Positions 52,301 through 60,671 of a DNA stretch of 64,000 bases are shown here, piece by piece. How positions within the stretch are numbered: position 1 is the first letter of the stretch; each line of letters begins with the position of its first letter. This stretch comes from Candidatus Krumholzibacteriota bacterium. GTDB lineage: Bacteria; Krumholzibacteriota; Krumholzibacteriia; Krumholzibacteriales; Krumholzibacteriaceae. Where the stretch lies: assembly GCA_016932415.1 (NCBI GenBank), contig JAFGCX010000027.1, forward strand, positions 1 through 64,000. Direction: 5' to 3'. The position numbers and the translations under genes were made by a program. The notes beneath the pieces are model-generated. The model was not told the DNA's origin. It saw only the letters and a list, made by a program, of their open reading frames with translations, and did no database searches.

Positions 52301-55300
52301 ACTGGATTTCCGGCCCAGCCGGTCAAGGCCGGAACGAAATTAGTGACGGCCAGATCCGGCCTTGGATATTCTATATACCTGACAACGATATGATCGCTTA
52401 CCGTGATGTTGTTTCCCTCTTCATTGTGCTCGTCGACATAATCCCTGTTATCAGCGACAACAACGATATAGTAGATGCCTCCCGGGATCTCCTTCGGTAT
52501 CATCACAGGTCTGTTCTGCTGCGAGTAGCTCTCCTGAGGACCAAGGTATGACATATTCTCATATTCGCCGAGAAGATAAGCTCCCTGAAGGGACGGGTTG
52601 GGAGAGAGATATACCTTGTCATACCAGACCGGGGTCGTCGTGGCAGCCCCTCCCTGGTTAGTGACATCCCAGCTTATCTCGATCTCAGTATTGGTATCTG
52701 TCGAATCGGGCAGTTCTATGCTAGAAACGACAAGATCGGGATATGGCGTCATGGTTATCGCTATCGAATCATCCGAGACTGCGGTGTTGTTACCCTCCCA
52801 TTCGTACTCGCTTACTTCGTCTTCTGCGTCCGTCACGACGACTATCCATCTGCCCCCTTCTATATCTTCGGGGAATGTGATCGGATGGATATGGGTGTAC
52901 GAGGAATCGACATCGAGAGAATAATTATAATTGAACTCTGACAGTTTGATATCGCCACCGGCGACCTGATCGTCAGAGAGATATATATGTTCCGTCCAGC
53001 CTCCGGTGGACGGCGCGTCCCCTTCATTACGCACCGTCCACTCTATATAGACTCCCTGACCTGACATTCCTTCTGCCGGCACTGAAATATCAGTTACCCG
53101 CAGATCAGGGTGAGGCGGTATGGAGATCATGAAAGAATTGCTTATCATCGCGTTATTGCCCTCGTGTCCTTCCTCGCTGACCCCCGCCGCTCCGTCGGCG
53201 ACCACTACCAGCCAGTACCTGCCGGTGATATTATCGGGAAGAAGTAGCGATCCGCTTACTTCGGTGCTCTGGCCCGGACCTAGCGGCCCTGATACGGAAA
53301 CGTTACCCAGAAGCACGTCCCCTCCCACCGCGCTGTCTGGGGAAAGATAGACCCTGTCCGACCAGCTACCCTGGACTTCGCAGTCTCCGATATTTGAAGT
53401 TATCCAGCTGGCACCTATCTCGCTGTTACAGAAAGCGCTGTCAGGGACAGTTATCTCAGTTATGACAAGATCGTTATACCCGACGGAAAAGAGGACCGTA
53501 TCTGGACTGGCGTCGATATTCCCGGCAAGATCCCTCGCCTGGACTTCGAACATATGGCTCCCCTGGGTAAGGCTGGTATATGAACATCCCGTACCCGTCG
53601 ACCAGATCGTGTATATCGCTCCATCGAGCCTGTAGCGGTATTGAAGAGCGTTGACAGAAGTATACTCGTCAAGCCCCGTCCAGGTGAAACTCACCGAGCT
53701 GCTCGGCCAGCAGCTCCCATCTTCCGGGCCGCCGGTGACCTGCGTCCCCGGCGATGTTATGTCGATCGTAAAGATCCTGGTCAATGCTCCCGCGTTACCT
53801 CTCTCGTCTTTAGCCCTTATGTCGAATGTATGGATTCCTTCGTCAAGTCCGTAATACGCCGCCGTGCTGTCCCTTCCCCAGTCGCAGAATCCATCGGAAT
53901 CTATTCGGTATGAATAGAGGATGCTGTCTTCGGGAGAGATATCGTCTGATGCTCTCCATTCGAAACTGACATCGACGCCTGAAAGATGCTGTCCTTCATC
54001 CGGCCCTTCTTCAATGACTATCACCGGCGGCTGGGCGTCGATCGTGAACGAAAGGGTATCGGGGGTCGCGTCTTCATTGCCGGCAAGGTCCCTCGCCTTT
54101 ACCGATATCATATGCGGACCGTCTGTGAATCCGGCGAAGGTATGTGTCGTATCGGGAGTGAAAGCTGAATATGGCATTGCATCGACCCGGTAGGAATATT
54201 GAAGATCTTCTGTTCCGGATTTATCGTCGCTTCCGCTCCAGGTGAGAGTTACCGATGATGAAGTTACAAGGCTTCCCGCCTCTGGCCCGCTTGTTATTAC
54301 TGTCTGGGGGGCTACCGTATCGACCTGAAATACTACCGTATCGGGAGTGGCTTCTTCATGACCGAGAGGATCCTTCCCCTTTACCATAAATACATGCGTG
54401 CCCTCACTCAATCCATCGTACGTAACCGTGTTGTCACTGCTCCAGTCGCTGAACTCAGATGAATCGAGGCTGTATGAATAAAGAAGAGCTTCAGGCGGAG
54501 CAATATTATCGCTACCCGTCCAACCGAAAGTAACGCTTGTCAAATTCGTCCAGCCTTCATCATTCGGGCCGCTCGTGATCTGTGTTTCCGGTGGCGAAAA
54601 ATCAACCGCAAAGTTCCTCTCTGCGATCCCAATATTGTCTTCTGTATCCCTCGCCCTGACCTCGAACAGATGAAATCCTTCAGAAAGGCCACTTAATGTT
54701 ATCGACGTTACCTCTCCCCAGCCGCTCAATCCGCCCGAGTCGAGCTGATACGCGTACAGTATACTATCCTGGGGAGTGAAATTGTCTGTCGCTATCCATG
54801 TAAAATCGGCCGAAGTCTCGATCTGGGATGATCCTTCCTCTGGTCCCGACGTGATAACTATGACAGGTGGTGTTATATCGTCGATTTCAACATTGTAAAG
54901 GCCAGCCTTTTGAACTCTTGTTCCAATAATGAATTCATCACTTCCATCATCGTCTATATCCCCTATGGATGATACGCACCAGCCTGACTGCTCATTCTGC
55001 GCGCTTCCTGAAGCGATAAGGTCAACATTTCCATCGGGGACGGGGCTGCCTCTGTATATGAATGTCTTGCCCTGATAGACAAAATCATCGACGACATTCG
55101 GCGCTCCGACCATAATATCGCAATACCCGTCGTCATCGATATCTCCTGCTGATGCGACTGAATACCCGAACCAGCCGTTGGCGACTGGGGGAATAATGCT
55201 GACGTCAGCGGTTGCGTCCATGACTGAACCGCCAAGGAAAATATAAGCCGCTCCGTCCTCCACGTTCTTCCAGTACGCGCCGACTATCACGTCGGAATAT

Positions 55301-58110
55301 CCATCACCATTCACATCGCCCGCGGAAGAAACACAGGTACCGAAACGATCTCCATCATCAGATCCATCGATGACGACATCTGCGAGAGGATCCATAATTG
55401 TTCCACCGAGGAAAACATAAGCCCTTCCACGATCCTCTCCGTACATCCCCGCGCCGACAATCACATCGTCGATTCCATCTCCGTTGACATCCCCCGCGCC
55501 CGAGACGGAACAGCCAAAAAGATTATCTGATCCGGGACCATCAATACTCATTACAACATCTTTAAGATTATCAACAGACGATCCGCCAAAATATATATAC
55601 GCTTCACCATCGTCGCCGGCGCCGGAAGCACCGATGATAATATCGCCGTAATTATCGTCATTTACGTCTCCCGCCGATGCTACTGAAATACCGAAACGAT
55701 CCCCTGTGACATTTCCAATAACTATAAGATCGACAGTATTGTCAGGTTCGTTTCCGCCGAAAAAGACATAGGCACATCCCCTTTCAGTATTCCTTCCATA
55801 TGCCCCGACGATCACGTCGTCATATCCGTCATTATTAATATCGCCGGCGCTCGCTACTGAACTGCCGAATCTGTCTCCACTCGACTCACCGTACAGGACC
55901 AGACCTGGTTGATCGGTGAACAATTGCCCGCCGTAATATATATAGGCGACGCCCGATGTGGCGTTGGAGAGGTTCCTGCCTGTCTGAGCACCTATGATTA
56001 TATCGGGAGCTCCATCCCCGTTGAAATCACCTGCTGAACCGAGCGCTCCGGCAAAAAGATCAGAGACAGCGGGAGTATTTATGACCATATCTGCCGTGAT
56101 CTCTACCGCCTCAACCGCTGAACATCCCACGCCCCAGGCCCCTATCTGCCCGCACCCGGGGTTATCCGGCCTGCAGGGAGAATCAACCCTGAGAGTCCAC
56201 GGTTCACTCGGATTATCATCTGCACAGAAGACCGGGTCTATCGAAAGGTTTCCGCCTGCGCCATCCTGGCCTGTCAGGCATCCTGTCCAGTCACCTGCGT
56301 CGTTACCGTAGACGTCGCAGCAGGTAAGTGTCACCGAGGGTGTTCCATCGTATCCGGCGGCGCTGCCGGTCTTATTGAATGCTATTATAGTGTGGTCTAT
56401 CGTGCTGACTATTCCATCACCAAGATATATCCCCGCTCCATCCGGGGCTTCATTATCGGCTACCGTGCAGTTGTTTAGATTGATTCCCCAACTTGAATAC
56501 GGGATAGCTGCATAGATCCCACCACCTTGATCGGAAGCAGTATTTCCTTCTATCGTAGTCGATAATAACGTCACACCACTAATGAGGGAGTATATTCCTC
56601 CACCATCTGTCGCCGTGTTTCCCGATATGATACAATCTTCCAGATTTATCTGAGAAATCAGTAAATATATGCATCCACCTGCAGAGGAAGATCCATTTTT
56701 AAGGGTGAACCCTTTTATCAATGCGTCGCTGATGCCATTGGCGTAAAAGACCCGGCCGAATCCCTGCGCATCTATGTTCACATCCGTCGGGTCCCCTGTT
56801 GCGCCGATTATATCGATCCCTGATTTCAGTGTTATATCGTGTTCGAAATACGTCCCCGCGTCGACGAACACTGTATCGCCTGCCGAGGCGGAATCGATCC
56901 CTGCCTGTATAGTCGGCGCTTCGGAAGGAACGTACCAGATATTGTCGGAAGTGACATTTACAGTAAACGACCTCGCCGCCGGGGTTTGATCCTCATTAAG
57001 GACTTCATCCCTTGCTTTTACTTCGAATAGATGCGATCCATTCGAAAGACCGACATATTGGCGCGAAGTCCCTCCGGAAAACGCGCTGTACCCCTCTCCG
57101 TCAAGCTGGTATGAATACTCGAGGTCTCCCGTGGCTGTATGGTCATCCGAACCGGTCCATTCAAAAGTCACATTCGATGTGCTGATCGTGGAACCCTCCG
57201 AGGGCCCCGCGGTGATCTGCGTTTCGGGTGGAGCGACATCAAAACCTGTTATATTCATGATATTTCCGGATACTATCGGATTGCCTTCCGAGTCTTCCAC
57301 ATTATCTACCTGGACTGTGTACCCTGTGCCCGCTACAAGAGGCGCTGCGAGAGTAAGCAGGACACTCATCGAATCGCTTTGCAGAGATGCCGCCGCGACG
57401 GGTATCGTCGTCGAAGGATCCAATGTCTCGAATACAAGATAGTTTGATACGTCCTCCGCGGAAGATGGATACAATTCTTCCGTAAAGAGAAGTTCGACCT
57501 GGTTGGCGGCGACCTGATCGGCACTGACAAGTTCTGGAGTGCAGGAACCGTTATACGTGAAAGAACCACCCAGAACAGGCATCTCAGAGCGATTTTCATC
57601 ACAGATCGCTATCCTCGGATTGGAATTTTCAGGACAGGGCATTATTTTTACAATATTCGGGGAATCCAGAGCGAGGGGAATCACTCTTATCATCCCTATT
57701 AAAACCGGTCCTCCGAGTTTGCCCTGGCAATCACTAAAGGACATCATAAACCCCGTATCAATATCCCCCATCCAGAGATTACCTTCCCATTCAGTACCTA
57801 TGATATATAAATTAGGGCTTGTCCTCTCTACGCGGAATTCGCATGCCCATATCCCTTCGGTATTATCCTCTGGATGGTATACTACATATAGAGTGTCTAT
57901 CTGATAGAGAGCCAGTTCACTGTCACAATCAGTCCCGGCCGGATCTCTATAGATACCGATCTTCCCTCCATGCGGATCAATACGGTCCAATGATTGTGAG
58001 CCAGAGCTGAAATATGGAAACTGGGCCATCGCCTGGCTACTGAGAAGAAATGATGCGATTGAAATGATTAAAGACAGAAAGATCCCCCCGGACAATCTTC
58101 GGCGTCTCAT
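46342..58110 (-). CDS. Giant multidomain surface protein with C-terminal sorting domain
   Basis: A 3922-residue exported protein (signal peptide GIFLSLIISIASFLLSSQAM). Domain order: N-terminal beta region (about 30-190); a Big/SwmA-like unit (195-290); a 'PPETQITAGP' Ig/Fn3-like module; a right-handed beta-helix (about 395-640; IQAGIDSASAGDTVFVDAGT); seven FG-GAP integrin repeats (about 650-1085; SAGDVNGDGYSDVIVGAY); five more 'PP.T.I..GP' modules (about 1085-1530); ten tandem CARDB modules (about 1530-2900; PDLVVSSIELPDSTDTNTEI); bacterial pre-peptidase and DUF11-like domains; an eleventh CARDB; two 'NLVALPLEP' repeats; and a final sorting domain (about 3835-3922) with LYQNFPNPFNPITTIRF and ASGVYFYRLETVDYKKALKM. 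The last is the FlgD-like/T9SS-type A signal of FCB bacteria. It is probably a secreted or anchored adhesin. Frame and codon use are uniform across 11.8 kb. Confidence 0.92.
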   Translation of the reverse strand: MRRRRLSGGIFLSLIISIASFLLSSQAMAQFPYFSSGSQSLDRIDPHGGKIGIYRDPAGTDCDSELALYQIDTLYVVYHPEDNTEGIWACEFRVERTSPNLYIIGTEWEGNLWMGDIDTGFMMSFSDCQGKLGGPVLIGMIRVIPLALDSPNIVKIMPCPENSNPRIAICDENRSEMPVLGGSFTYNGSCTPELVSADQVAANQVELLFTEELYPSSAEDVSNYLVFETLDPSTTIPVAAASLQSDSMSVLLTLAAPLVAGTGYTVQVDNVEDSEGNPIVSGNIMNITGFDVAPPETQITAGPSEGSTISTSNVTFEWTGSDDHTATGDLEYSYQLDGEGYSAFSGGTSRQYVGLSNGSHLFEVKARDEVLNEDQTPAARSFTVNVTSDNIWYVPSEAPTIQAGIDSASAGDTVFVDAGTYFEHDITLKSGIDIIGATGDPTDVNIDAQGFGRVFYANGISDALIKGFTLKNGSSSAGGCIYLLISQINLEDCIISGNTATDGGGIYSLISGVTLLSTTIEGNTASDQGGGIYAAIPYSSWGINLNNCTVADNEAPDGAGIYLGDGIVSTIDHTIIAFNKTGSAAGYDGTPSVTLTCCDVYGNDAGDWTGCLTGQDGAGGNLSIDPVFCADDNPSEPWTLRVDSPCRPDNPGCGQIGAWGVGCSAVEAVEITADMVINTPAVSDLFAGALGSAGDFNGDGAPDIIIGAQTGRNLSNATSGVAYIYYGGQLFTDQPGLVLYGESSGDRFGSSVASAGDINNDGYDDVIVGAYGRNTERGCAYVFFGGNEPDNTVDLIVIGNVTGDRFGISVASAGDVNDDNYGDIIIGASGAGDDGEAYIYFGGSSVDNLKDVVMSIDGPGSDNLFGCSVSGAGDVNGDGIDDVIVGAGMYGEDRGRAYVFLGGTIMDPLADVVIDGSDDGDRFGTCVSSAGDVNGDGYSDVIVGAYWKNVEDGAAYIFLGGSVMDATADVSIIPPVANGWFGYSVASAGDIDDDGYCDIMVGAPNVVDDFVYQGKTFIYRGSPVPDGNVDLIASGSAQNEQSGWCVSSIGDIDDDGSDEFIIGTRVQKAGLYNVEIDDITPPVIVITSGPEEGSSQIETSADFTWIATDNFTPQDSILYAYQLDSGGLSGWGEVTSITLSGLSEGFHLFEVRARDTEDNIGIAERNFAVDFSPPETQITSGPNDEGWTNLTSVTFGWTGSDNIAPPEALLYSYSLDSSEFSDWSSDNTVTYDGLSEGTHVFMVKGKDPLGHEEATPDTVVFQVDTVAPQTVITSGPEAGSLVTSSSVTLTWSGSDDKSGTEDLQYSYRVDAMPYSAFTPDTTHTFAGFTDGPHMISVKARDLAGNEDATPDTLSFTIDAQPPVIVIEEGPDEGQHLSGVDVSFEWRASDDISPEDSILYSYRIDSDGFCDWGRDSTAAYYGLDEGIHTFDIRAKDERGNAGALTRIFTIDITSPGTQVTGGPEDGSCWPSSSVSFTWTGLDEYTSVNALQYRYRLDGAIYTIWSTGTGCSYTSLTQGSHMFEVQARDLAGNIDASPDTVLFSVGYNDLVITEITVPDSAFCNSEIGASWITSNIGDCEVQGSWSDRVYLSPDSAVGGDVLLGNVSVSGPLGPGQSTEVSGSLLLPDNITGRYWLVVVADGAAGVSEEGHEGNNAMISNSFMISIPPHPDLRVTDISVPAEGMSGQGVYIEWTVRNEGDAPSTGGWTEHIYLSDDQVAGGDIKLSEFNYNYSLDVDSSYTHIHPITFPEDIEGGRWIVVVTDAEDEVSEYEWEGNNTAVSDDSIAITMTPYPDLVVSSIELPDSTDTNTEIEISWDVTNQGGAATTTPVWYDKVYLSPNPSLQGAYLLGEYENMSYLGPQESYSQQNRPVMIPKEIPGGIYYIVVVADNRDYVDEHNEEGNNITVSDHIVVRYIEYPRPDLAVTNFVPALTGWAGNPVTVRWTVTNIGDESTGAAAPVDWVMICPDSIVDPHNSIHIGGDIPGQPLEPDSSYTTIRTITLPSNLSGTRYIFVWTDVDLSFDDPELLNNFSDVYPIIINSPSPADLVVSNISTASDTVTAGATLEIEWEVTNEGAGPTSASGWTDAIYISVDDSLVTGTDLNLKRVYHSGYLNPGGIYSRSYTVDIPSGITGLYYLFVYTDIDDVVEEDIFENNNSLRYMIPIEIVEPVQPVLAESDLRIIGAGVSGEAWSGSTAEIVWTVKNFGPDQTSATGWYDYVYLSTDSLPGNGDDQLLLSAQRSAALVINQTYSKSMNISIANGLSGDYYLLVVTDATGKVYEPGAEDNNIAVVPFVINLTPPPDLQVTELLPETQMTSGEQAAVQWTVSNLGSGGTVSTSWTDRVYLSSDSTYNSGVDTQIGIFSHNGALGAGQFYQSNRSVTIPEGYEGDYYILVLADAGGNVYEHGNEDNNMRSAHVTISTIPPDPPPDLAMTTLGFIDGVKDTLSYTVTNESDYGVPSGERSWLDRFYLSPDSTLETSTDILIVSYSRVGDLAPLSSYSRTNEISLPEGTEGEYYIIGITDAGEAVTEETEENNTAFIFREIVMTPPDLTVAGVDCDQDSVIAGQPAIITWTVSNEGTGPCDPESWYDGVYLSIDRMLDETDYLLGTRYHSGGLASGASYPASRQVTIPSGISGNYYFFVETDRNDNVYEYVHEDNNMAYDPDPIHIYIPPPDADLIVSGVTIPPSGVVGDSITIIWTVINESEFDLEGQWRDAVYISPDTSWSLGDIYLGELLHSSGLQAGGLVRLSFTIATSDYLSAIESSVPGLLPGGYYALVRSDIRNNIHEADETNNTGYSQDDIDIDLQTLSLGVTHQSIIKYSEQQFYRLGASGGNDLRFYTECLGQNDELVMFIKYGEVPDRIDYEYRFELIGSQEHIIPGCDTLVCYLMVYGDYVPGGGSYSIRPESFLFELTDIEPVVVDNTGLVTFSITGGHLSDAVSVKLRPLAGESVEAWDIYSINSTRVEAGFDLRGAAIGQYDVVLTTAAPDSAELLGSVTVVDGVGPVIQPYIKGATAIRQNVRTNYDIALMNLGRSDGHDIISSVTVDAGSMYSFGVDGMMRLPIVSDGEPFLVYTSFTGAGSSSDFTISIWGMADFSIEVISVYSEPEFRGAEQNRSLISAWADDAADAFVERLEYDGVIVDPDTFDLLFTEAWNEERLYSEGSTITELVSDRIDETILSAASALGSPEVPTQETGITALGLIAADEKVNDFYVSAKDDDKFKKKKTNVTVRIARDPNEKLGPTMPEEENFVSQLVDLPYTIYFENVPDAQAAAQQVVITDQLDENLDWRKFRLGDIVYSDQVVAVPANLSYYYTTLELESGYLLEINAGINTMTGIAHWIFNTIDPATGLPPIDPDAGFLPPNDENGIGEGHVYFTVRPDSDVPDGAEITNSALIVFDDNDAIETNEILNVIRREFPDLYIASSSGYSAFTSFVEGEEVRVRAVITNLGEAPAENFMVHFFNGDPELGGALIGSPVPVARLASGEEKEVEIVWISQRQLGQYGIYIRVDHNGSVIETDEENNERVFIVDVEEKTYYVEYAQDINLVALPLEPSSEYTARSYADLLGASQIIRYDTAGCFETFIPSEQTGDGFFIDNTRGYIAVLDQAAEVAYTGITHLPQIIVDEGMNIVSLPVDPAEPFNARSFCDRLGSDLLIRYDFTGGRWNAFIPDFDSGDGFGILGARGYIAFCEKDDTLSFTGSGWIGSQQLPVGGYIPTENENQVAGAPLLGVTGSLSTMIWGEKKSLDPGCTVRIRNSRTNIDVPVRVDFERGEFSAVLIDLENRGDILQGDILKVRVLGSSGREICEPFEYTIKDNDIKKRYAYFDALFEGGMPSVTKLYQNFPNPFNPITTIRFQTSARGRVKLKIYNVAGQLIRTLVDEQREAGYFQMTWDGRNNNGSLTASGVYFYRLETVDYKKALKMVILR

Positions 58111-58156
58111 GATATCTCCTTATGAAATAATCAGGTCCCCTTTAATCCGATGCTTA

Positions 58157-58175
58157 ATTATTTGAAACAAATAAT
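58157..58175. promoter_or_regulatory. Inverted repeat ATTATTTG-aaa-CAAATAAT
   Basis: A perfect 8-base inverted repeat about 50 bases upstream of the giant gene's start. Its half site ACAAATAAT recurs at 58234-58242. Confidence 0.45.
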
Positions 58176-58233
58176 CCCCCAAAGCATCACATTCAATGTA
58201 AATGATTGTTGACAATTAGGAGTTCATTTTATC

Positions 58234-58251
58234 ACAAATAATATAATTTGT
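58234..58251. promoter_or_regulatory. Inverted repeat ACAAAT-aatata-ATTTGT
   Basis: A perfect 6-base inverted repeat sharing the CAAAT/ATTTG half site with the element at 58157-58175; together they look like tandem operators. Confidence 0.4.
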
Positions 58252-58472
58252 AAAGATAATTACCTATATTTTCGACTTTGTTGTATCAACTGCCGATATC
58301 AGACCCTGTCAACCGGCAAGAAGGATAATGCCTCCAAAACAGCCTCAATACCTGATTTTTTATCTCCTGTGTCTCTCAACCGATATCATATCCTCTTCTC
58401 TCTTGACATAATCTCGTGCCTGTGGATACCATGCGGCAATTAAGCCATTTTCCACTTTCAAAGGAGGGATTT

Positions 58473-59036
58473 GTGTCAAAACTCTTCAACTCTTTTGTCA
58501 TCCTTGTGATCCTCGTAGCCTTGGCCGCCGCGCCCTCGTCAGCGAGTGAATTCCTCGAAAAGAACACGACGTACAACTTCCAGGTAGGCATGATCAGCCC
58601 AGGCACCTTCTGGGTGGATGGAAACGACTTTGACAGCGATATGAGCTACAGCCTCAGCGCCGGGCTCGATTATAAACTCGGCCCGAAGATCTCCGGCGGC
58701 ATAGCCACCAATATCAGCAATTTCAGCGTCGAATCGGAATCATCGACAATGTTCGAGTTCGGATTCCTTTTGAAGGCATGGATCGCTCCGGAGGGAAAAA
58801 ACTTCATCTTCCGCCCGGGATTCGGATTATCGTACGGTGCCCTCAGTTCGAATGACCAGACCGATTCTTCCAGCTATTTCGTCATAAACGGCACATTCGA
58901 GATGATCTTTCCAATGGATAACGGCATCAACTGGCTGATAATGGCTGGTATCACGGGAGCTCCGTCAGGCGGAAACGACGACTATGAGATGACTTACGGC
59001 CCCGGTTTTATTTTAAGAGGTGGAGTTACTTTTTAA
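58473..59036 (+). CDS. Small outer-membrane beta-barrel protein
   Basis: A 187-residue exported protein. I start it at the GTG at 58473, six bases after AAAGGAGG; the frame is open 19 codons further but that part is not signal-like. Signal peptide: FNSFVILVILVALAAAPSSA. The mature chain alternates polar and hydrophobic residues over about ten strands (YSLSAGLDYKLG, ISGGIATNISNF, FIFRPGFGLSYG) and ends in phenylalanine (RGGVTF), the outer-membrane insertion signature. It is the typical 'porin family/outer membrane beta-barrel' shape, function unknown. A clear bidirectional terminator follows. Confidence 0.82.
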   Translation: MSKLFNSFVILVILVALAAAPSSASEFLEKNTTYNFQVGMISPGTFWVDGNDFDSDMSYSLSAGLDYKLGPKISGGIATNISNFSVESESSTMFEFGFLLKAWIAPEGKNFIFRPGFGLSYGALSSNDQTDSSSYFVINGTFEMIFPMDNGINWLIMAGITGAPSGGNDDYEMTYGPGFILRGGVTF

Positions 59037-59083
59037 TACCCGGCCGAACGACCTAATTCGGGGTCACCGGCTTAAAAATAATT

Positions 59084-59117
59084 ACGGCGGAGAGCAAAAG
59101 CCTCCGCCGTTTTCTTT
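59084..59117. terminator. Bidirectional intrinsic terminator
   Basis: ACGGCGGAG and CTCCGCCGT form a 9-base stem around a 9-base loop. TTTTCTTT follows on the plus strand and, on the minus strand, TAATTATTTTT follows, so it can end both the barrel gene and the RNase G transcript. Confidence 0.8.
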
Positions 59118-59140
59118 CACTCGCCAGGGTCAGTCCGATA

Positions 59141-60670
59141 TCAAACGAACTCGGCTTTCAGGTCCCTCTTGCCGTCGAGCGAATAGATCTGGAAGTCCTC
59201 CCTGTGCATTCTCGGATCATCGATCACCTCGACTATGATCTTGTAAGAATCGGCCATCTCACGAATATATTCATTCCTGTCTTCCCTGAGGAATATGCCG
59301 AGAATCGGATTCACGCGGAACTGCAGGCCCTGGATATTTCTCTGCGATCCGATCCGCCTTATCCATTGCTCAACCTTCATCGCCATCGATTCGATGCTGA
59401 GGATCTTTCCGCTCCCCACGCAATAGGGACATTCGTCGCTGTAATAGTGTAACAGGCTCGGCCTGACCCTCTTTCTGCTTACTTCGATCAGCCCGAGATC
59501 GCTTATCGGCGATATCCTCGCTCTCGAACGGTCCTTTCTCAGGCAGTTCCGGAACTCATTGTAGACTTTTTTACGGTTCTCTTCACGTTCCATATCGATG
59601 AAATCGACGACTATTATACCCCCGATATCCCTGAGCCTCAGTTGCCTGGCGATCTCTCGCGCCGCTATCAGGTTTGTCTGCAGGATCGTGTCTTCCTGGT
59701 TCTTCTTGCCGGTAAACCTTCCTGTATTTACATCTATCGAGACAAGAGCCTCGGTATGCTCTATGACTATATAACCGCCCTTCCGGACCCATATCTTGCT
59801 TTCCAGGGTCTTCTCGATCTCATCTTCTATCTCGTAATAATCGAAGACAGGGTTCTTGTCGTTGTAGAACTTTACCTTCGAAGACAGGTTCTGGCCGATC
59901 GAATCGAGGTATGATTTAAGACGCTCATATTCGTTCTTGTTATCGATCGTGATCTGGTCTACGTCCTCTGTAAAAAGATCCCTTAGAGCAAAGACGGTGA
60001 TATCGACATCTTCATGGACAAGGGATGGAGGGGTCGCCTTCTCTATGTTCTTTTCGATCTGTTTCCATCTTTTTTCGAGTTGTTTTATATCATCGCGCAG
60101 CTGCTGTTGTTCGACTCCTAGCCCCGCGGTCCTTACTATCACAGCCGATCCTTTCGAACGGTATTTGCGGACGATGGCGCGCAACCTGTTGCGTTCCTTG
60201 CGATTCTCAATTTTCTTACTCACTCCGACATGATCGAGATTCGGCATAAGTACGGCAAAACGGCCCGGCAGCGATATCTGCGAAGATATCCTCGGTCCTT
60301 TCGTCCCGATAGCCTCTTTTCGGATCTGGACGACGATATCCTGCCCTTTTTTGAGCAGTGTCTCGATGGGAGGAAAATCCTTTCGTTTTCTTCCCCCTTT
60401 CGGGACATAATCATCGTCATCGAGGAGATCGGGATCAAGAGATCCGGTCGCCACGTCGCTTACGTGAAGAAAGGCCGCTTTCTCCTGGCCGATATCGACG
60501 AATGCCGCCTGTATTCCGGGTATCACGGCATTTACCCTGCCGATATATATCGCCCCTACAGTCCTTCTGTTTTCTTCCCGCTCGATAAGGAATTCGACGA
60601 GCTCGTCATCCTCGAGTATCGCGATTCTCACCTCGCGTTTGGTGTAATTAATGACAATCTCTTTTTTCAT
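59141..60670 (-). CDS. rng: Ribonuclease G (RNase E/G family)
   Basis: A 509-residue endoribonuclease that cuts AU-rich single-stranded RNA and matures rRNA 5' ends. The start is the ATG at 60670, one base after the radical SAM gene's TAA; an earlier in-frame start would add 20 unrelated residues. The S1 domain (about 35-120; IYIGRVNAVIPGIQAAFVDIG) precedes the 5'-sensor/DNase I-like domain with the two catalytic aspartates in VSIDVNTGRFTG and IIVVDFIDM, and the zinc-link CPYCVGSG near residue 415. Length fits RNase G, lacking the long RNase E C-terminus. The TAA-T-ATG junction indicates translational coupling to the upstream gene. Confidence 0.96.
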   Translation of the reverse strand: MKKEIVINYTKREVRIAILEDDELVEFLIEREENRRTVGAIYIGRVNAVIPGIQAAFVDIGQEKAAFLHVSDVATGSLDPDLLDDDDYVPKGGRKRKDFPPIETLLKKGQDIVVQIRKEAIGTKGPRISSQISLPGRFAVLMPNLDHVGVSKKIENRKERNRLRAIVRKYRSKGSAVIVRTAGLGVEQQQLRDDIKQLEKRWKQIEKNIEKATPPSLVHEDVDITVFALRDLFTEDVDQITIDNKNEYERLKSYLDSIGQNLSSKVKFYNDKNPVFDYYEIEDEIEKTLESKIWVRKGGYIVIEHTEALVSIDVNTGRFTGKKNQEDTILQTNLIAAREIARQLRLRDIGGIIVVDFIDMEREENRKKVYNEFRNCLRKDRSRARISPISDLGLIEVSRKRVRPSLLHYYSDECPYCVGSGKILSIESMAMKVEQWIRRIGSQRNIQGLQFRVNPILGIFLREDRNEYIREMADSYKIIVEVIDDPRMHREDFQIYSLDGKRDLKAEFV

Positions 60671-60671
60671 A

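Larger units (their letters stand above)
58111..58472. other. AT-rich divergent promoter region with two related inverted repeats
   Basis: 362 bases between the giant protein gene and the small barrel gene. It is far more AT-rich than its neighbours. A minus-strand -35-like TTGTCA followed after 18 bases by TGTGAT is a weak promoter candidate for the giant gene. No gene is seen. Confidence 0.5.
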
